Notes under the pieces: generated by a model
The model's database searches: none
Seen by the model: only the letters and a program-made list of their open reading frames with translations
Told to the model about the DNA's origin: nothing
Shown here: positions 6,624 through 15,694 of the stretch, one piece after another
Layout of the letters: every line of letters begins with the position of its first letter
How positions within the stretch are numbered: the stretch's first letter is position 1
NCBI RefSeq assembly: GCF_014207935.1
Contig: NZ_JACHLL010000001.1
Location: forward strand, 744,001 to 808,000
Direction of reading: 5' to 3'
From: Pseudomonas fluvialis
GTDB lineage: Bacteria; Pseudomonadota; Gammaproteobacteria; Pseudomonadales; Pseudomonadaceae
DNA length: 64,000 nt
Translations under genes and position numbers: made by a program

Positions 6624-7903
6624 CCAAGGATGGTGGCCGCTTCGATCTGGCCATCGCCCTGGGCATTCTCGCCGCCAGCGGACAGGTTCCAGCGGAGGCC
6701 CTGAACGGGCTGGAATGCCTCGGCGAGCTGGCGCTATCCGGCGCCATCCGGCCGGTGCAGGGCGTGCTGCCCGCTGCCCTCGCCGCCCGCGCCGCCGGGC
6801 GCGCCCTGGCGGTGCCCCAGGCCAATGCCGAAGAAGCCTGCCTGGCCTCGGGCCTGACCGTGTACGCCGTCGAGCACCTGCTGCAGCTGGCCGCGCACCT
6901 CAGCGGACAAACGCCGCTGATGCCCTACCAGGCCCACGGCCTGCAAAGGCAGAGCGCCGCCTACCCGGACCTGGCCGATGTCCAGGGCCAGCAAGCCGCC
7001 AAGCGTGCCTTGCTGATTGCCGCCGCCGGCCAGCACAACCTGCTGTTTTCCGGCCCGCCCGGTACCGGCAAGACCCTGCTGGCCAGCCGCCTGCCCGGCC
7101 TGCTGCCGCCACTGAATGAAGAAGAAGCGCTGCAGGTCGCGGCCATTCATTCCGTCGCCAGCCATACCCCGCTGGATGCCTGGCCGCAGCGGCCCTTCCG
7201 CCAACCGCACCACAGCGCCTCGGGGCCGGCTTTGGTCGGCGGGGGCAGCCGGCCCAAGCCCGGCGAAATCAGCCTGGCCCATCAGGGCGTGCTGTTTCTC
7301 GACGAGTTGCCAGAGTTCGACCGCAAGGTGCTGGAGGTTTTAAGAGAACCGATGGAGTCCGGCGAAATCGTCATCGCCCGGGCCCACGACAAGGTGCGTT
7401 TCCCGGCGCGCTTCCAGCTGGTGGCGGCGATGAACCCCTGCCCCTGTGGCTATCTCGGCGACCCCAGCGGACGCTGCCGCTGTACCCCGGAGCAGATCCA
7501 GCGTTATCGCGGCAAGCTGTCCGGCCCGCTGCTCGACCGCATCGACCTGCACCTGTGCGTGGCGCGCGAGGCCACCTCGCTGCAACCCGAGCCAGGTCAG
7601 GGCCCCAGCAGTGCCGAGGCGGCGAGCCAGGTTGCCGAGGCGCGGCAGCGCCAGCTCGCCCGCCAGGGCCGCGCCAATGCCCAGCTCGACCTGGCCGGCC
7701 TGCGTCAGCACTGCGCCCTGACCACGGACGATCAGCACTGGCTGGAAAGCGCCTGCGAGCGGCTCGGCCTGTCGCTGCGCGCCGCCCATCGTGTGATGAA
7801 GGTCGCGCGCACCCTGGCCGATCTGCAGCAGCAGAGCCAGATCCAGCGCGCCCATCTGGCCGAAGCCCTGCAGTACCGGCCGGCCAACCCGGCCCTGAGT
7901 TAG
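6624..7903 (+). pseudogene. comM: comM 3' fragment (Mg-chelatase-like AAA+ helicase), disrupted by transposon
   Basis: ComM (YifB) is a hexameric AAA+ helicase that promotes branch migration during natural transformation. The fragment retains everything from the KDGGRFDLAIALGILAASGQ motif onward: Walker A GPPGTGKTLLA, Walker B VLFLDELPEF, the cysteine cluster CPCGYLGDPSGRCRC and the C-terminal lid. About 90 N-terminal codons are missing, replaced by transposon sequence. The frame stays open into the element to a TTG at 6599, but no ribosome binding site is seen there and the Lon-like N-terminal domain would be absent, so no functional ComM is expected. The missing half should lie beyond the left end of the transposon. 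Confidence 0.92.
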
Positions 7904-7941
7904 CAGCTGTTTGCCCCCAAGTTGAATAGAGGATGACTGTC

Positions 7942-8820
7942 ATGCGTTGGCCATCGCTTGCCCTGTACACTCTGCTGCTCGCCCAGAGCGCACAGGCCGG
8001 ACCGCTGCGGGACTGGCTGGCGGAACGGCGTGCGGACAATCCTGTTCCTTTGGAGATCGCCTACGGCGAAGACCCACGTCAGCGTCTGGATATCTATCGC
8101 CCGGCCGGCACACAACCAGCGCCGATTCTGTGGATGGTCCACGGTGGCGCCTGGCGCACCGGCGACAAGCGCAACAACGGGGTGATCGACAACAAGGTGG
8201 CACGCTGGCAGCCGCAGGGCTTTGTCCTGGTCTCGGTGAACTATCGCCTGCTGCCCGAGGCCTCGGTAGCCGAGCAACTGGCCGATTTGCGCCTGGCGCT
8301 GCAACGCACCCAGCAGCAAGCCGCCGAATGGGGCGGCGATCCGGCGCAGATGGTGCTGCTCGGCCATTCCGCCGGTGCCCACCTGGTCGCCCTGCTCAAT
8401 GCCGACCTCGCGGCCAGTACCCGCCAGGGCATCCAGCCCTGGCGCGGCGCCGTACTGCTCGACAGCGCCGTGCTGGACCTGCCGGCGATCATGCGCAAGC
8501 CGCACTACCGCTTCTATGATCAGGCCTTCGGTATAGACCCAGCCTACTGGCGCCAGCTCTCGCCACTGCACCAGCTGCGAAAAGGTGCACCGCCCGTGCT
8601 GGCCGTGTGTTCCAGCCAGCGCCCGGATCAGCCCTGCGCGCAGGCTCGCGCCTTTGCAGACAGCCTGCAGCGCCTTGGTAGTCGTGCCGAAGTCCTGCCG
8701 CAGCCGCTGTCGCACAAGGCGATCAACCATGAGCTGGGGCTGGATAACGCCTACACCCGCCAGGTCGAGGCCTTTCTCGCCAGCCTCGGCGCCGGCCTGC
8801 AGCAACGTCTGCAGCCCTGA
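7942..8820 (+). CDS. Exported alpha/beta-hydrolase (esterase/lipase family)
   Basis: 292 residues from ATG 7942; AGAGG is 9 bases upstream, whereas it abuts ATG 7933. The N terminus MRWPSLALYTLLLAQSAQAG is a signal peptide with an AQA cleavage site, placing it in the periplasm. HGGAWRTGDK is the oxyanion-hole HGG motif of hormone-sensitive-lipase-like esterases, GHSAGAH is the GxSxG nucleophile elbow, and the His near KAINHELG is the likely catalytic base. The substrate cannot be told from sequence. It stands alone, followed by a terminator. Confidence 0.85.
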   Translation: MRWPSLALYTLLLAQSAQAGPLRDWLAERRADNPVPLEIAYGEDPRQRLDIYRPAGTQPAPILWMVHGGAWRTGDKRNNGVIDNKVARWQPQGFVLVSVNYRLLPEASVAEQLADLRLALQRTQQQAAEWGGDPAQMVLLGHSAGAHLVALLNADLAASTRQGIQPWRGAVLLDSAVLDLPAIMRKPHYRFYDQAFGIDPAYWRQLSPLHQLRKGAPPVLAVCSSQRPDQPCAQARAFADSLQRLGSRAEVLPQPLSHKAINHELGLDNAYTRQVEAFLASLGAGLQQRLQP

Positions 8821-8826
8821 AACGAC

Positions 8827-8851
8827 AACGGCCCGGACAAGCCGGGCCGTT
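8827..8851. terminator. Intrinsic terminator shared by convergent genes
   Basis: Perfect 10-bp stem AACGGCCCGG / CCGGGCCGTT with a 5-base loop lies between the convergent hydrolase and symporter genes. The T-run is poor on both strands, so it may act with Rho or only as an mRNA 3' end. Confidence 0.75.
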
Positions 8852-8888
8852 GCATCACACATTAACCAGCATCACGCCGGACGCGAAC

Positions 8889-10346
8889 TCAGTAGCTGGT
8901 CTCGGCCTTGACCACCAGCGCACGGCTGCCGCCCCATTGCGGCGCCAGGCTGCCGATCAGCATACCGGCCAGGCTGAACAGCAGACCAGCCAGTTGCGGC
9001 GGCCAGAAGGCCTCGTCGGTCAGGGTCACTTCGAGGTAAACCCACGAAACCAGACCGAAGCCGATCGCCAGCAGCGCGCCCTGGGTGCTGGCACGCTTCC
9101 AGAACAGGCCGCAGAGCAGCGGCACCACGGCGGCCACCAGGGTGACCTTGTAGGCATTGCCGACCATCTCGTAGATGCTGGCGTCCGAGTACAGGGCGAA
9201 GGCGCAGGTGAAGATGGTGAAGGCCACAATGCTCAGGCGCATGGCGCGCAGGAACTGGTGATCCTTCATCGCCGGCAGGAAGCGCTTGAGCACGTTTTCG
9301 GTAAAGGTTACCGACGGTGCCAGCAGGGTGCCCGAGGCGGTAGACATGATCGCCGACAGCAGCGCGCCGAAGAACATGATCTGGGCAAACAGCGGCGTGC
9401 GCTCAAGGATCAGGTGCGGCAGGATCATCTGCGAATCCTCCGCCAGCCAGCGCTGCACCATCTGCGGGTCGATCATCGACGCGGCGTAGGTGAGGAAAAT
9501 CGGCAGCATGCAGAACGTCAGATAGAAGGCGGCACCAAACATCGAGGCACGCGCGGCGATGTTCTCGGTCTTGGCCGACATGACGCGGGCGTACACGTCC
9601 TGCTGCGGGATGGAGCCTAGCATCATGGTCACGGCGGCGCCGATGAAGGCCACCACATCCTTGGGCTCGAAGCTGTGCATGAAGGTGAACTTGCCGGCAT
9701 CGGCCGCATGGGCGATGACCACATCGGCACCACCGGCCATGTCACCGATCAGCCAGGTCAGGTAGATCAGGCCGATGACGATGATGCCCATCTGGAAGGT
9801 GTCGGTCAGCGCCACCGACCACATGCCGCCGAACAGGGTGTAGACCAGCACGATGGCGGTGCCCAGCAGCATGCCCTGGGTGGTACTGATGGCACCGTCG
9901 GAGAGCACGTTGAACACCAGGCCGAGGGCGGTCAGCTGGGCGGCGATCCAGCCCAGGTAGGAGGCGATGATCACCAGCGAGATGATCAGTTCCACATTCG
10001 GCCCGAAGCGCTTGCGGAAGTAGTCGCCAATGGTCAGCAGGTTCAGGCGGTACAGCGGGCGGGCAATGATCAGGCCGACCAGCATCAGGCAGCCGAAGGA
10101 GCCGAACGGATCCTCGACGATGCCGGCAAAACCCTCTTCGATAAACGTCGCCGGAATGCCCAGCACCGCTTCGGAACCGAACCAGGTGGCGAACACCATT
10201 GCCGCCACGATCGGGAATCCCATGCTACGGCCACCGGCCGCGAAGTCCTTGGAGTTGTGCACCCGGGTGGATGCATAAACGCCGATCCCAACGGTGACCA
10301 GCAGATACAGCACAACAAACCAGATCAACATCGCTTTATGTTCCAA
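8889..10346 (-). CDS. Sodium:solute symporter (SSS family)
   Basis: Up to 485 residues with about 13 hydrophobic segments. An early GIGVYASTRVHNSKDFAAGG segment and a later GGMWSVALTDTFQMGII segment are SSS-family motifs (PutP/PanF/SglT type). It imports an organic solute with Na+; the substrate is not predictable. The start is either TTG 10346 or ATG 10331 (MLIWFVVLYLLV); the ATG has only a weak GGA upstream, and most family members begin close to the first helix. The gene is monocistronic, with a terminator downstream at 8827-8851. Confidence 0.85.
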   Translation of the reverse strand: MEHKAMLIWFVVLYLLVTVGIGVYASTRVHNSKDFAAGGRSMGFPIVAAMVFATWFGSEAVLGIPATFIEEGFAGIVEDPFGSFGCLMLVGLIIARPLYRLNLLTIGDYFRKRFGPNVELIISLVIIASYLGWIAAQLTALGLVFNVLSDGAISTTQGMLLGTAIVLVYTLFGGMWSVALTDTFQMGIIVIGLIYLTWLIGDMAGGADVVIAHAADAGKFTFMHSFEPKDVVAFIGAAVTMMLGSIPQQDVYARVMSAKTENIAARASMFGAAFYLTFCMLPIFLTYAASMIDPQMVQRWLAEDSQMILPHLILERTPLFAQIMFFGALLSAIMSTASGTLLAPSVTFTENVLKRFLPAMKDHQFLRAMRLSIVAFTIFTCAFALYSDASIYEMVGNAYKVTLVAAVVPLLCGLFWKRASTQGALLAIGFGLVSWVYLEVTLTDEAFWPPQLAGLLFSLAGMLIGSLAPQWGGSRALVVKAETSY

Positions 10347-10759
10347 AGGCTCTGGCCCGCCGGTTGATTGCTCCGCGGCATCCCGCGCGCTGGGCTCATC
10401 TCAACCTAAGCCGGCAACGTTTTTTCTTATGCTCTTTGGGGGCGCCATCAGCGGTACCGTGCCCGACACACCCCAGGGTGGCGCAGTCTCGCAGATGCGT
10501 AAAATATGTCAAACAATTGAAACGATTTTCTGCACAAAGCCGATGAACGAACCGCACAGAGTCAGCGCGTAAAATTCATATCCATTTGATTTGAAAGCAC
10601 TTATTAAAATCCACCGACAAACGTCAGTTGATTATTCTTGACAATCCAGGCGCCCATGAGTCATCTGAGCAGCCACCGCAACGTGAGCCCGACGCACAGC
10701 CACTGGCCCTGCCCGCTTTCGGCGTTTAGGCTGAAGCCGTCCCTGCAAGGAAACCGGTC
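10347..10759. other. 413-bp intergenic region
   Basis: It separates the divergent symporter and lipoprotein genes and should hold both promoters. The middle (10500-10630) is AT-rich. A TTGACA at about 10637 is a possible -35 for the + strand, but the -10 at proper spacing is weak. No coding frame or RNA gene was recognised. Confidence 0.4.
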
Positions 10760-11281
10760 ATGTCTGCAAGACTGTCACATCGGCTCCACACCCTGCTCAT
10801 ATTGCTTCTGTGCGCCACCCTCGGCGCCTGCAGCAGCCTGCTGCCGGGCGATCCGCCGCAAATCCAGGTGGTCGGCCTGGAGCCACTACCTGGCGAGGGA
10901 CTGGAAGCGCGGTTCGCCCTGGCGCTGCGCATCCAGAATCCCAACAGCCGCACCATTGACTATCAGGGCATCGCCGTTGACCTGCAGGTCAACGGCCAGC
11001 CGCTGGCCAGCGGCGTGAGTGATCAGCGAGGGCAGATCGCCGGTTTTTCCGAGCAGGTGATCCGCGTACCGGTGAGCGTTTCGGCGTTTTCCCTGCTGCG
11101 TCAGGCCTGGGGCATGGCCAATCAACAGGCGCAACAGCAGTTGCCCTACCGCCTGCGCGGCAAGCTGGCCGGTGGCTGGCTGGGCGGCGCGCGCTTCGAT
11201 GCCCGCGGCGAACTGAGCTGGCCGCCCGGCGGGCTGGGACAACCGGCTATGCCGAAGGGTACGCCAGCTCCCAGCAGGTAG
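10760..11281 (+). CDS. LEA14-like (LEA type 2) lipoprotein
   Basis: 173 residues. A lipoprotein signal peptide with lipobox LGAC (Cys about 22) is followed by the motif FALALRIQNPNSRTIDYQGIAVDLQVNGQPLASGVS, typical of LEA type 2 / WHy domain proteins (PF03168). Such Pseudomonas lipoproteins are small beta-sandwich proteins probably in the outer membrane; no enzymatic role is known. The 3' end overlaps the convergent cupin gene by 35 bp. Confidence 0.85.
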   Translation: MSARLSHRLHTLLILLLCATLGACSSLLPGDPPQIQVVGLEPLPGEGLEARFALALRIQNPNSRTIDYQGIAVDLQVNGQPLASGVSDQRGQIAGFSEQVIRVPVSVSAFSLLRQAWGMANQQAQQQLPYRLRGKLAGGWLGGARFDARGELSWPPGGLGQPAMPKGTPAPSR

Positions 11282-11936
11282 TGGCGCCAAGATGGCCAAC
11301 CTTCACATAGATCAGTGCGCCCTTGTCGCTCCAGGGCGCATGCCGGCTCCAGCGCGGATTGCGCAGCCAACTGCCGGCCGGATAGACGCCCGCCTCGTCG
11401 CGCAACTCACCCTCGATCACGAAGATTTCCTCGCCCCCCGGATGGGTGTGTGCGGCGAAATGCGTACCCGGCGCCCAGTTCACCAGCGCGGTACTGACCC
11501 CGTCATGCTCGTGTAGCGGCAAGACCCGCAGGCCTTCCACCAGACCGGGCTGCCACAGCGCATTTGCCGTATCCAGGCAAAGCTGCCCGTCATCATCCGG
11601 GGCAAACTGCCAGAGTTTGACCAGCAGGGTGCAACCCTCACGGGTAAAGGGCGCATGGCGGGTGCCGGGAGGGTTGCGCAGGTAGCTGCCTGCCGGATAG
11701 TCGCCGTGCTCGTCACTGAACACGCCGGCCAGCACGAGGATTTCCTCGCCACCGCCATGCCCATGGGAAGGGAAAGTACTGCCCGGCGCATAGCGCACCA
11801 GGCTGGTGGCGCGCGCCACCTCGGCACCGATGCGATCCAGCGGAATGCGCTCGACGCCGGCCTGCGGCGAGGGCTGCCAGGCCAGTTCGGCAGTATGGAT
11901 GACCACCCGCTGGGAAAAATCGGCATTGATCGACAT
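11247..11936 (-). CDS. Double-cupin ChrR-like protein
   Basis: 229 residues from ATG 11936, which has GGAGG at ideal distance; an upstream in-frame GTG at 11942 lies within that site. There are two successive cupin domains, each with a G(T/S)xFxxHxHxGGEE metal-binding motif (FPSHGHGGGEEILVL and FAAHTHPGGEEIFVI) and a later GxxRHAP. This arrangement matches the cupin part of ChrR anti-sigma factors, which bind zinc or other metal in oxidative stress. The N-terminal anti-sigma zinc domain of ChrR is absent, and no ECF sigma gene is adjacent, so it is probably a metal-dependent sensor or dioxygenase-like protein of unknown substrate. Confidence 0.8.
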   Translation of the reverse strand: MSINADFSQRVVIHTAELAWQPSPQAGVERIPLDRIGAEVARATSLVRYAPGSTFPSHGHGGGEEILVLAGVFSDEHGDYPAGSYLRNPPGTRHAPFTREGCTLLVKLWQFAPDDDGQLCLDTANALWQPGLVEGLRVLPLHEHDGVSTALVNWAPGTHFAAHTHPGGEEIFVIEGELRDEAGVYPAGSWLRNPRWSRHAPWSDKGALIYVKVGHLGATTCWELAYPSA

Positions 11937-11979
11937 GGACACCTCCCTCGGTTCATCTTGCGACGCTGTCGCTGAAACG

Positions 11980-12005
11980 ACAACGGGGCCCGCAGGCCCC
12001 GTTGT
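11980..12005 (-). terminator. Intrinsic terminator of TerC-family gene
   Basis: Perfect 11-bp stem ACAACGGGGCC / GGCCCCGTTGT with a 4-base loop, 17 bp past the TerC-family stop codon, followed on the minus strand by CGTTTC. Confidence 0.8.
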
Positions 12006-12021
12006 GCAACAGCATCCGGCC

Positions 12022-12774
12022 TTATTCGCCCGGAATGTCCTTGCGCAGCTTGACCGCTTTCTGCCGCGCCGTGCGCATGCGGATATTCAGCGCCTCCACA
12101 GCCAGCGAGAAGGCCATGGCGAAGTAGACGTAGCCCTTCGGCACATGCACTTCGAAGGACTCGGCGATCAGCACCGTACCGACCACCACCAGGAACGACA
12201 GCGCCAGCATCTTCAGGCTCGGGTGCTTGTCGATGAAATCGCTGATGGTGCCAGCAGCCAGCATCATCACCAGTACAGCGACGATGATCGCGGCCACCAT
12301 GACCGGCACGTTGGACACCATGCCGACCGCGGTGATCACTGAATCGAGGCTGAACACGATGTCGATGATGGCGATCTGGATGATGGTACCGATGAAGCCG
12401 CCTGCCATGCTCTTGGGCTCATTGGCGGTCTCATCCTCGCCCTCCAGGCTGTGGTACATCTCGGTACTGCTCTTCCACAACAGGAACAGGCCACCGAAGA
12501 ACAGGATCAGGTCACGGCCGGAGATACCCTGGCCAAACACCTCGAACAGATCGGCAGTCAGACGCATGATCCAGGTGATCGACAGCAGCAGCAGGATGCG
12601 CGTGACCATGGCCAGTGCCAGACCGAAGAAACGGGTACGCGCCTGCAGGTGCGGCGGCATGCGCCCAACTAGAATGGCGATCATGATGATGTTGTCGATA
12701 CCCAGGACAATTTCCAGGGCCGTCAGGGTCAGAAAGGCAATCCAGATTTCCGGGTTGCTCAGAATTTCCAGCAT
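12022..12774 (-). CDS. TerC/YgdQ-family integral membrane protein
   Basis: 250 residues with seven hydrophobic segments. The two hallmark acidic motifs are EIVLGIDN (helix 1) and DIVFSLDS (mid-protein), and a third NIR near the end. TerC-family proteins (TerC, Alx, YoaE, YgdQ) export metal ions, Mn2+ in the best-studied cases. AGGA lies 7 bases before the ATG. The gene is divergent from the GFA-family gene with a 91-bp gap, and there is no sign of a yybP-ykoY riboswitch. The precise ion is inferred. Confidence 0.88.
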   Translation of the reverse strand: MLEILSNPEIWIAFLTLTALEIVLGIDNIIMIAILVGRMPPHLQARTRFFGLALAMVTRILLLLSITWIMRLTADLFEVFGQGISGRDLILFFGGLFLLWKSSTEMYHSLEGEDETANEPKSMAGGFIGTIIQIAIIDIVFSLDSVITAVGMVSNVPVMVAAIIVAVLVMMLAAGTISDFIDKHPSLKMLALSFLVVVGTVLIAESFEVHVPKGYVYFAMAFSLAVEALNIRMRTARQKAVKLRKDIPGE

Positions 12775-12865
12775 GTCGCGATCCTCGACGAAGCAGTGAC
12801 ATTTTCAAGGCTGCGCAGTCTGCCCGAAGATGGCTCGGGAGGCGAGCATCAGGAGACTGATAACG

Positions 12866-13267
12866 ATGCAGCAAGATCATAGCGGTGGCTGCCATTGCGG
12901 CGAACTGCGCTACCGAATCCAGGCCCCGCTCGACGATGTCGCCCACTGCCACTGCAGTATCTGCCGACGCTGCAGCGGCGGCACCATTACGACCTGGGCA
13001 ACCATACCGCTCAATGCCTTTACCTGGCTTCAGGGTAAGCCACGGAGCTATCACTCATCCGCCACCTGCACCCGCTACTTCTGCCCCAATTGCGGGGCAC
13101 AACTGGCTCTTTTCACCACGCGCAGCTCCGACAGCATCGATATCACCATCGCAACACTGGATGATCCGGAGCAGATCACCGTCCGTCGGCATATCTGGGT
13201 GAGCACACGCCTTCCCTGGCTGCACCTTGATCCGCAGCTGCCGGAAGAGCGCGAGGAAGACTATTAG
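12866..13267 (+). CDS. GFA/CENP-V-family zinc protein
   Basis: 133 residues from ATG 12866 (AGGAG 10 bases upstream). Cysteine motifs CHCGEL, CHCSICRRCSGG and FCPNCGAQ provide the two zinc sites of the glutathione-dependent formaldehyde-activating enzyme (Gfa) fold, PF04828. Most members of this family are not shown to act on formaldehyde, so the function is open. The stop overlaps the convergent DUF4105 gene by 4 bp. Confidence 0.88.
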   Translation: MQQDHSGGCHCGELRYRIQAPLDDVAHCHCSICRRCSGGTITTWATIPLNAFTWLQGKPRSYHSSATCTRYFCPNCGAQLALFTTRSSDSIDITIATLDDPEQITVRRHIWVSTRLPWLHLDPQLPEEREEDY

Positions 13268-15234
13268 GAGTCCTTGGCTGCCCCTGGCAGGATGATCCCG
13301 CCCTTGGCGCGATGCAGCTCGCGCAGCCGGGTTGCCAGCGCCTGGGTATTGGCCTCGCCCGCCTCCAGCTCGGCCAGGCGCTGCGGCTCCAGCAGGCGGC
13401 GGATCTCCTCGTCCAGATGATCACTGAGCTGGCGCAATCGCCCCTGACGCTCGCGACTCTGCGCCTCCAGCACTGCCCATTCATCGGGTTGGGGCAAGCC
13501 ATACCCCGCCGGCAACAGCTCGGCCGGGCGACTGAGGAAACCGCTGTTGCCGAGAATCTGCTGCAGCGTGCTGTCGGCGCTGTCCAGCCGTTCCCCGCTG
13601 CGCCCTTCACGCGCCGCCAGGTAGCGCTGTTTGAGCTCTTCCTGAGCCAGCAGCAACTGGCGCCGCTGCGCCGCCTGCTCCAGCAGCAGCAAGGCCGCGC
13701 TGCTGCGCAGGTCGGCCTGGGCGAACCATGGCCGACGCTCTTGGGCCGGCAGGGCCAGCCACTCCTCGACCTGATCCTGCGGCACGGCCAGCTGTGCCTT
13801 GAGCACCTTGAACATGGCCTGGAAGCGCTCCCGGAAGGAGTCGAAGCGATACCCCAGACGCAAGGCCTCGCGCGGGTCCTGCAATGGCGTGCGATCGGCG
13901 ATGCCGCGCCCCTCGAGCAATGCCAGCAGGCCGTTAGGCATGATGCTGTCGAGGTCGCGCAGTTGCGGGTGATCGGTGCCGGCGCGCAGCAGCTTGAGGG
14001 TTTCCACCGCGCAGTTGTTGGAGAAGAAGTAGTAGCGCCCGTCATAGCTCCAGTGCGCCTGCGCCGCCTGCACCGCCAACTGGTCAATCTGCGCACGACT
14101 CAGTCGCAGTGGCACCGAGGCCAGGCTGCGCAGCTCAACCTTGGTGTACTCGTCCACCACCTGCCCCAGCGGAAGGATGAACAGGCGTGACGGATAGGCC
14201 CCGGTCAGACCATCCCAGGTCGACAGCTGCACATCGCCGACGAAAGCGCGGTAGGACAGCACCAGGTGCTCATCCAGATCCAGTCGGCAATCTGGCCCAC
14301 GCGGCCGGCCCGGCGCACAGATGACCAGCCGCAGCATGCTGTGCCCCCAGCGACTGACCCAGTTGGCATTGGCCTCGGCAAACAGGTAGTCGACCTCGTA
14401 GATTCGCTCGGGATCGAGGCGTCCTAGCGGCTGACGACGGAAATCACTGCCGGCATTCAGGTAGACCTGCTGCGCCGCACAGGACGCCTGCTCGGCCGGC
14501 TGCCAGGCAAAATGCTCGCGGTAGAAGCGCTGCAGCGCCGGGCGGCGGCAGGCGTACTGCGGATCGAGGAGGAAATACTCGAAGTTGACCGCAACGAACT
14601 CGCGCGGATTGCTCAGTTCGTAGTCATCCGGCGAGCGATCGACAAAGGCATTGCCCGCCTCGCGCGCGCCCCGTCGTCCTACCTGCTGCGGCCAGCCGGC
14701 CAGATCGAGCAGGCGCGGCTCGTCGCTCAAGGTGAAACGGCGCTGATCCTGGCTGCGGCATTCCCCCGGCAAACCGACCGGGCCAGCCGTTTCACGCTGC
14801 AGACGACAGCGCGCCAGCAGCGTCTTCTGCTCTGGCGACCAGAGGCGGGCGCGGTCATAGAGGTGCAACAGCTCATGCAGGACGGTGGCGAGCAGTTCGC
14901 GCCGCTGCGTGCCGTGACTGCGCTCCATGCGCTGCCGGGCCAGCTCACCACTGACCAGCCCCGGCAGCAGACGGCGATTGAGCAGCAGGCGCTGACGACC
15001 ATTGCTCTGCCCGTAGCTCTGCGCCGGCAGATCGGCATCCCAACGCACCTCGACCGTGCGGTCCAGGCGCTGGCGGAAGGTCGGCGGCAGCGCCTGCCGG
15101 GCTTCCTCCAGCAATCGCTGACTGGCCTGACGCTCGGCAACGCTCAGGCCCTCTGTATCCAGCCGCAGGCGCAGCTCCGCCTGAGCCGGTGCCAGACAGG
15201 CAAGCAGCGCCAGGCCCGCCAGCCAACGGCGCAT
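13264..15234 (-). CDS. Exported DUF4105 (Lnb N-terminal-like) protein
   Basis: 656 residues with signal peptide (MRRWLAGLALLACLAPAQA). An N-terminal region of about 200 residues has a zincin-like HELLH motif around residue 119 (TVLHELLHLYD). The central DUF4105 part has WGHSMLRL with a conserved His and FSNNCAVETL with a conserved Asn-Cys, the layout of a papain-like Cys/His active site. The C-terminal third is helical and charged. DUF4105 was recently linked to Lnb lipoprotein N-acylation in Bacteroides; whether this larger Pseudomonas protein does anything similar is unknown. It lies 8 bp after the second DUF2388 gene and is probably co-transcribed with it. Confidence 0.8.
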   Translation of the reverse strand: MRRWLAGLALLACLAPAQAELRLRLDTEGLSVAERQASQRLLEEARQALPPTFRQRLDRTVEVRWDADLPAQSYGQSNGRQRLLLNRRLLPGLVSGELARQRMERSHGTQRRELLATVLHELLHLYDRARLWSPEQKTLLARCRLQRETAGPVGLPGECRSQDQRRFTLSDEPRLLDLAGWPQQVGRRGAREAGNAFVDRSPDDYELSNPREFVAVNFEYFLLDPQYACRRPALQRFYREHFAWQPAEQASCAAQQVYLNAGSDFRRQPLGRLDPERIYEVDYLFAEANANWVSRWGHSMLRLVICAPGRPRGPDCRLDLDEHLVLSYRAFVGDVQLSTWDGLTGAYPSRLFILPLGQVVDEYTKVELRSLASVPLRLSRAQIDQLAVQAAQAHWSYDGRYYFFSNNCAVETLKLLRAGTDHPQLRDLDSIMPNGLLALLEGRGIADRTPLQDPREALRLGYRFDSFRERFQAMFKVLKAQLAVPQDQVEEWLALPAQERRPWFAQADLRSSAALLLLEQAAQRRQLLLAQEELKQRYLAAREGRSGERLDSADSTLQQILGNSGFLSRPAELLPAGYGLPQPDEWAVLEAQSRERQGRLRQLSDHLDEEIRRLLEPQRLAELEAGEANTQALATRLRELHRAKGGIILPGAAKDS

Positions 15235-15242
15235 GATCAGAC

Positions 15243-15563
15243 TCAGTGCGCCAGGATGGCTTCGGCCAGCGCCAGATCGTCTGCCTGACGCGCGTCCGGC
15301 AGGCGCTCACGCAGCAGCTGCAGGGCGGCCTCCAGCTGCACACCGCGAATGGCGCCTTCGCTGGCGACAAAACTGGCCGCATCCTCACGCGCCGCCGCCA
15401 CGACCTTCATGTCACGGATTGAGGTGGTGGTGTCGGAGGTGAAGTCCAGCGAACGATCCAGTGCACGCACGATGATGTTGCTGGTGGCCACCACGCTCTG
15501 CGCGTGGGCCAGAGGACTCAGAACGGAAACAGCCGCCACAGCGGCAATCAGCAGGGAGCGCAT
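15243..15563 (-). CDS. DUF2388 small exported protein (second copy)
   Basis: 106 residues. Signal peptide ending in AHA, then a conserved core VVATSNIIVRALDRSLDFTSDTTTSIRD...VAAAREDAASFVASEGAIRGVQLEAALQLLR. It is clearly paralogous to the gene at 15695 (shared AREDAASFVAS / ARDDAASFVAS and RG..LQAAL motifs). DUF2388 is a Pseudomonas-rich family of periplasmic proteins of unknown function. It sits 8 bp ahead of the DUF4105 gene, suggesting they work together. Confidence 0.82.
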   Translation of the reverse strand: MRSLLIAAVAAVSVLSPLAHAQSVVATSNIIVRALDRSLDFTSDTTTSIRDMKVVAAAREDAASFVASEGAIRGVQLEAALQLLRERLPDARQADDLALAEAILAH

Positions 15564-15647
15564 GACAGTTCAACCAGAGCAAACCAGGGAGATGCCTATT
15601 GGACGTGAAGCCTGCCAGGCTCGCAAGCGCCCACGGCCCATAAAGCA

Positions 15648-15671
15648 TCAGCCCGCCAATGGGCGGGCTGA
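15648..15671 (-). terminator. Intrinsic terminator between the two DUF2388 genes
   Basis: Perfect 10-bp stem TCAGCCCGCC / GGCGGGCTGA, loop AATG. It follows the first DUF2388 gene and separates it from the downstream DUF2388-DUF4105 pair. Confidence 0.8.
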
Positions 15672-15694
15672 CAGGGCATCACATCGCAGGGCGA

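Noticed and set aside
6599..7903. Intact comM starting at TTG 6599
   Set aside because: The first ~8 codons are transposon sequence, there is no ribosome binding site, and the N-terminal ~90 residues of ComM are missing.
12775..12865. yybP-ykoY manganese riboswitch before the TerC-family gene
   Set aside because: The 91-bp divergent gap is too short and shows no matching motif.
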